DNA from: a virus
Length of the DNA: 35,789 nucleotides
Virus record (IMG/VR): IMGVR_UViG_3300031251_000070
Coordinates: 1-35,789 of that record
Strand: one strand, 5' to 3'
The notes under the pieces are model-generated. The model made no database searches and was not told the origin of the DNA. It was given only the letters and a program-made list of their open reading frames with translations. Both the position numbers and the translations under genes were made by a program. This document shows, piece after piece, positions 35,432 to 35,789 of this stretch. Position 1 is the first letter of the stretch; the number at the start of each line of letters is the position of its first letter.

Positions 35432-35789
35432 ATGAACGTCCGGGGAAAAATCATCCATCGCATTGTTGAGCACGGGCCCGAAAACCCTGTGCGTTTTGAA
35501 GCTCTGGAAGATGCAACGATGGTAGATCCAGAAACTCTGCAGGAAGTCTTGAACGTCATGGTCAATGAAACCAACCCGGCCATTCTGCGCAAGCGCATTA
35601 ACAAAGACGACGAGGTTTATTTCGTTTATTGGACAACACTTGTACCAATTCTCCCAGACGTCTCACAAGCCCCGCAACCAATTGCAGCAACAACAGCTGC
35701 AAAATCAATCGAACTTGCACCACCAATGGAGGTATCCGTTATGCCAGAAGCAAAATCAAAAACTCACCTGATGCTGGAATACCTGGCCG
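35432..35789 (+). CDS. Two-domain winged-helix-like protein (5' part, continues at position 1)
   Basis: This is the N-terminal part of the gene whose 3' part opens the window. It begins MNVRGKIIHRIVEHGPENPV and RFEALEDATMVDPETLQEVL, a small winged-helix-like domain, and continues in frame through the repeated 254 bases to the right edge. Joined through the circle it is 246 codons plus stop. The ATG is two bases after the preceding stop. The full description is given with the 3' part. Confidence 0.75.
   Translation, partial: MNVRGKIIHRIVEHGPENPVRFEALEDATMVDPETLQEVLNVMVNETNPAILRKRINKDDEVYFVYWTTLVPILPDVSQAPQPIAATTAAKSIELAPPMEVSVMPEAKSKTHLMLEYLA
35536..35789. repeat. Terminal direct repeat, right copy
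   Basis: This is identical to 1-254 apart from C at 35662 in place of T at 127. It marks the circular joint of the molecule. Confidence 0.93.

Noticed and set aside
1-35789. Insertion sequences or transposases
   Set aside because: No transposase frame or terminal inverted repeats of IS type were recognised; the only recombinase is the tyrosine integrase.

Overview
This window is the genome of a temperate, lambda-type tailed phage (siphovirus architecture) in circular or excised form. The first 254 bases recur as the last 254 with one silent difference, and one gene reads straight through the joint, so the unique circle is about 35,535 bp. No host flank or second attachment site is present. 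The phage attachment site carries only the 3' half of a tRNA-Val(CAC)-like gene. The gene families suggest a proteobacterial host, with Betaproteobacteria my best guess (inference only): a CP76-type CII, a YdaS-like Cro, a TraR/DksA-type zinc finger and a GpA-type terminase.

The control region lies at about 33.0-34.8 kb. A short cI-like repressor without a self-cleavage domain (rightward) faces a Cro-like protein (leftward). The 16-bp palindromic operators between them have the form TAATACC-NN-GGTATTA. The same operators recur over a strong promoter near 34.73 kb. The cI transcript also carries a membrane zinc-ribbon protein and an exported HNH-type nuclease, and then ends at a terminator. 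The second repressed promoter drives rightward early genes that cross the circular joint: unknown proteins, a winged-helix protein, a MazG-like pyrophosphatase, a Gp37/Gp68 (DUF5131) three-cysteine protein, an excisionase and a tyrosine integrase. These run up to attP at about 3.9-4.1 kb.

The leftward transcript runs cro, an initiator-type tRNA-Met, a UUCG hairpin, cII, a TraR-like zinc finger, a tiny cysteine-rich protein, a gpZ-like protein and a toprim primase-helicase. It then enters an iteron-rich, Z-DNA-prone non-coding block that is a good candidate for the replication origin (or cos). The morphogenesis genes follow in near-lambda order: small and large terminase, a Mor-like activator, portal, protease-capsid fusion, head-tail joining, tail terminator, tail tube, G/GT with an A-AAA-AAC frameshift site, tape measure, M, L, K, I and J. 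Tail fibre and accessory genes come next, then a lysis cassette of membrane proteins and a lytic transglycosylase. The operon ends with a papain-like C1 peptidase and a membrane protein next to attP. Most junctions are 1-4 base stop/start overlaps, so this looks like one long coupled transcript.

The most unusual feature is in the head module. A TylF-like O-methyltransferase lies between portal and capsid, and a methyltransferase fused to a family-9 glycosyltransferase lies between capsid and head-tail joining protein. Both start with GTG hard against the preceding stop codon. Together they suggest a virion-decorating (glycosylation plus methylation) system. Other notable features are the phage-borne initiator-type tRNA beside apparently leaderless cI and cro mRNAs, the iteron/Z-DNA block, and the symmetric integrase arm sites around attP.
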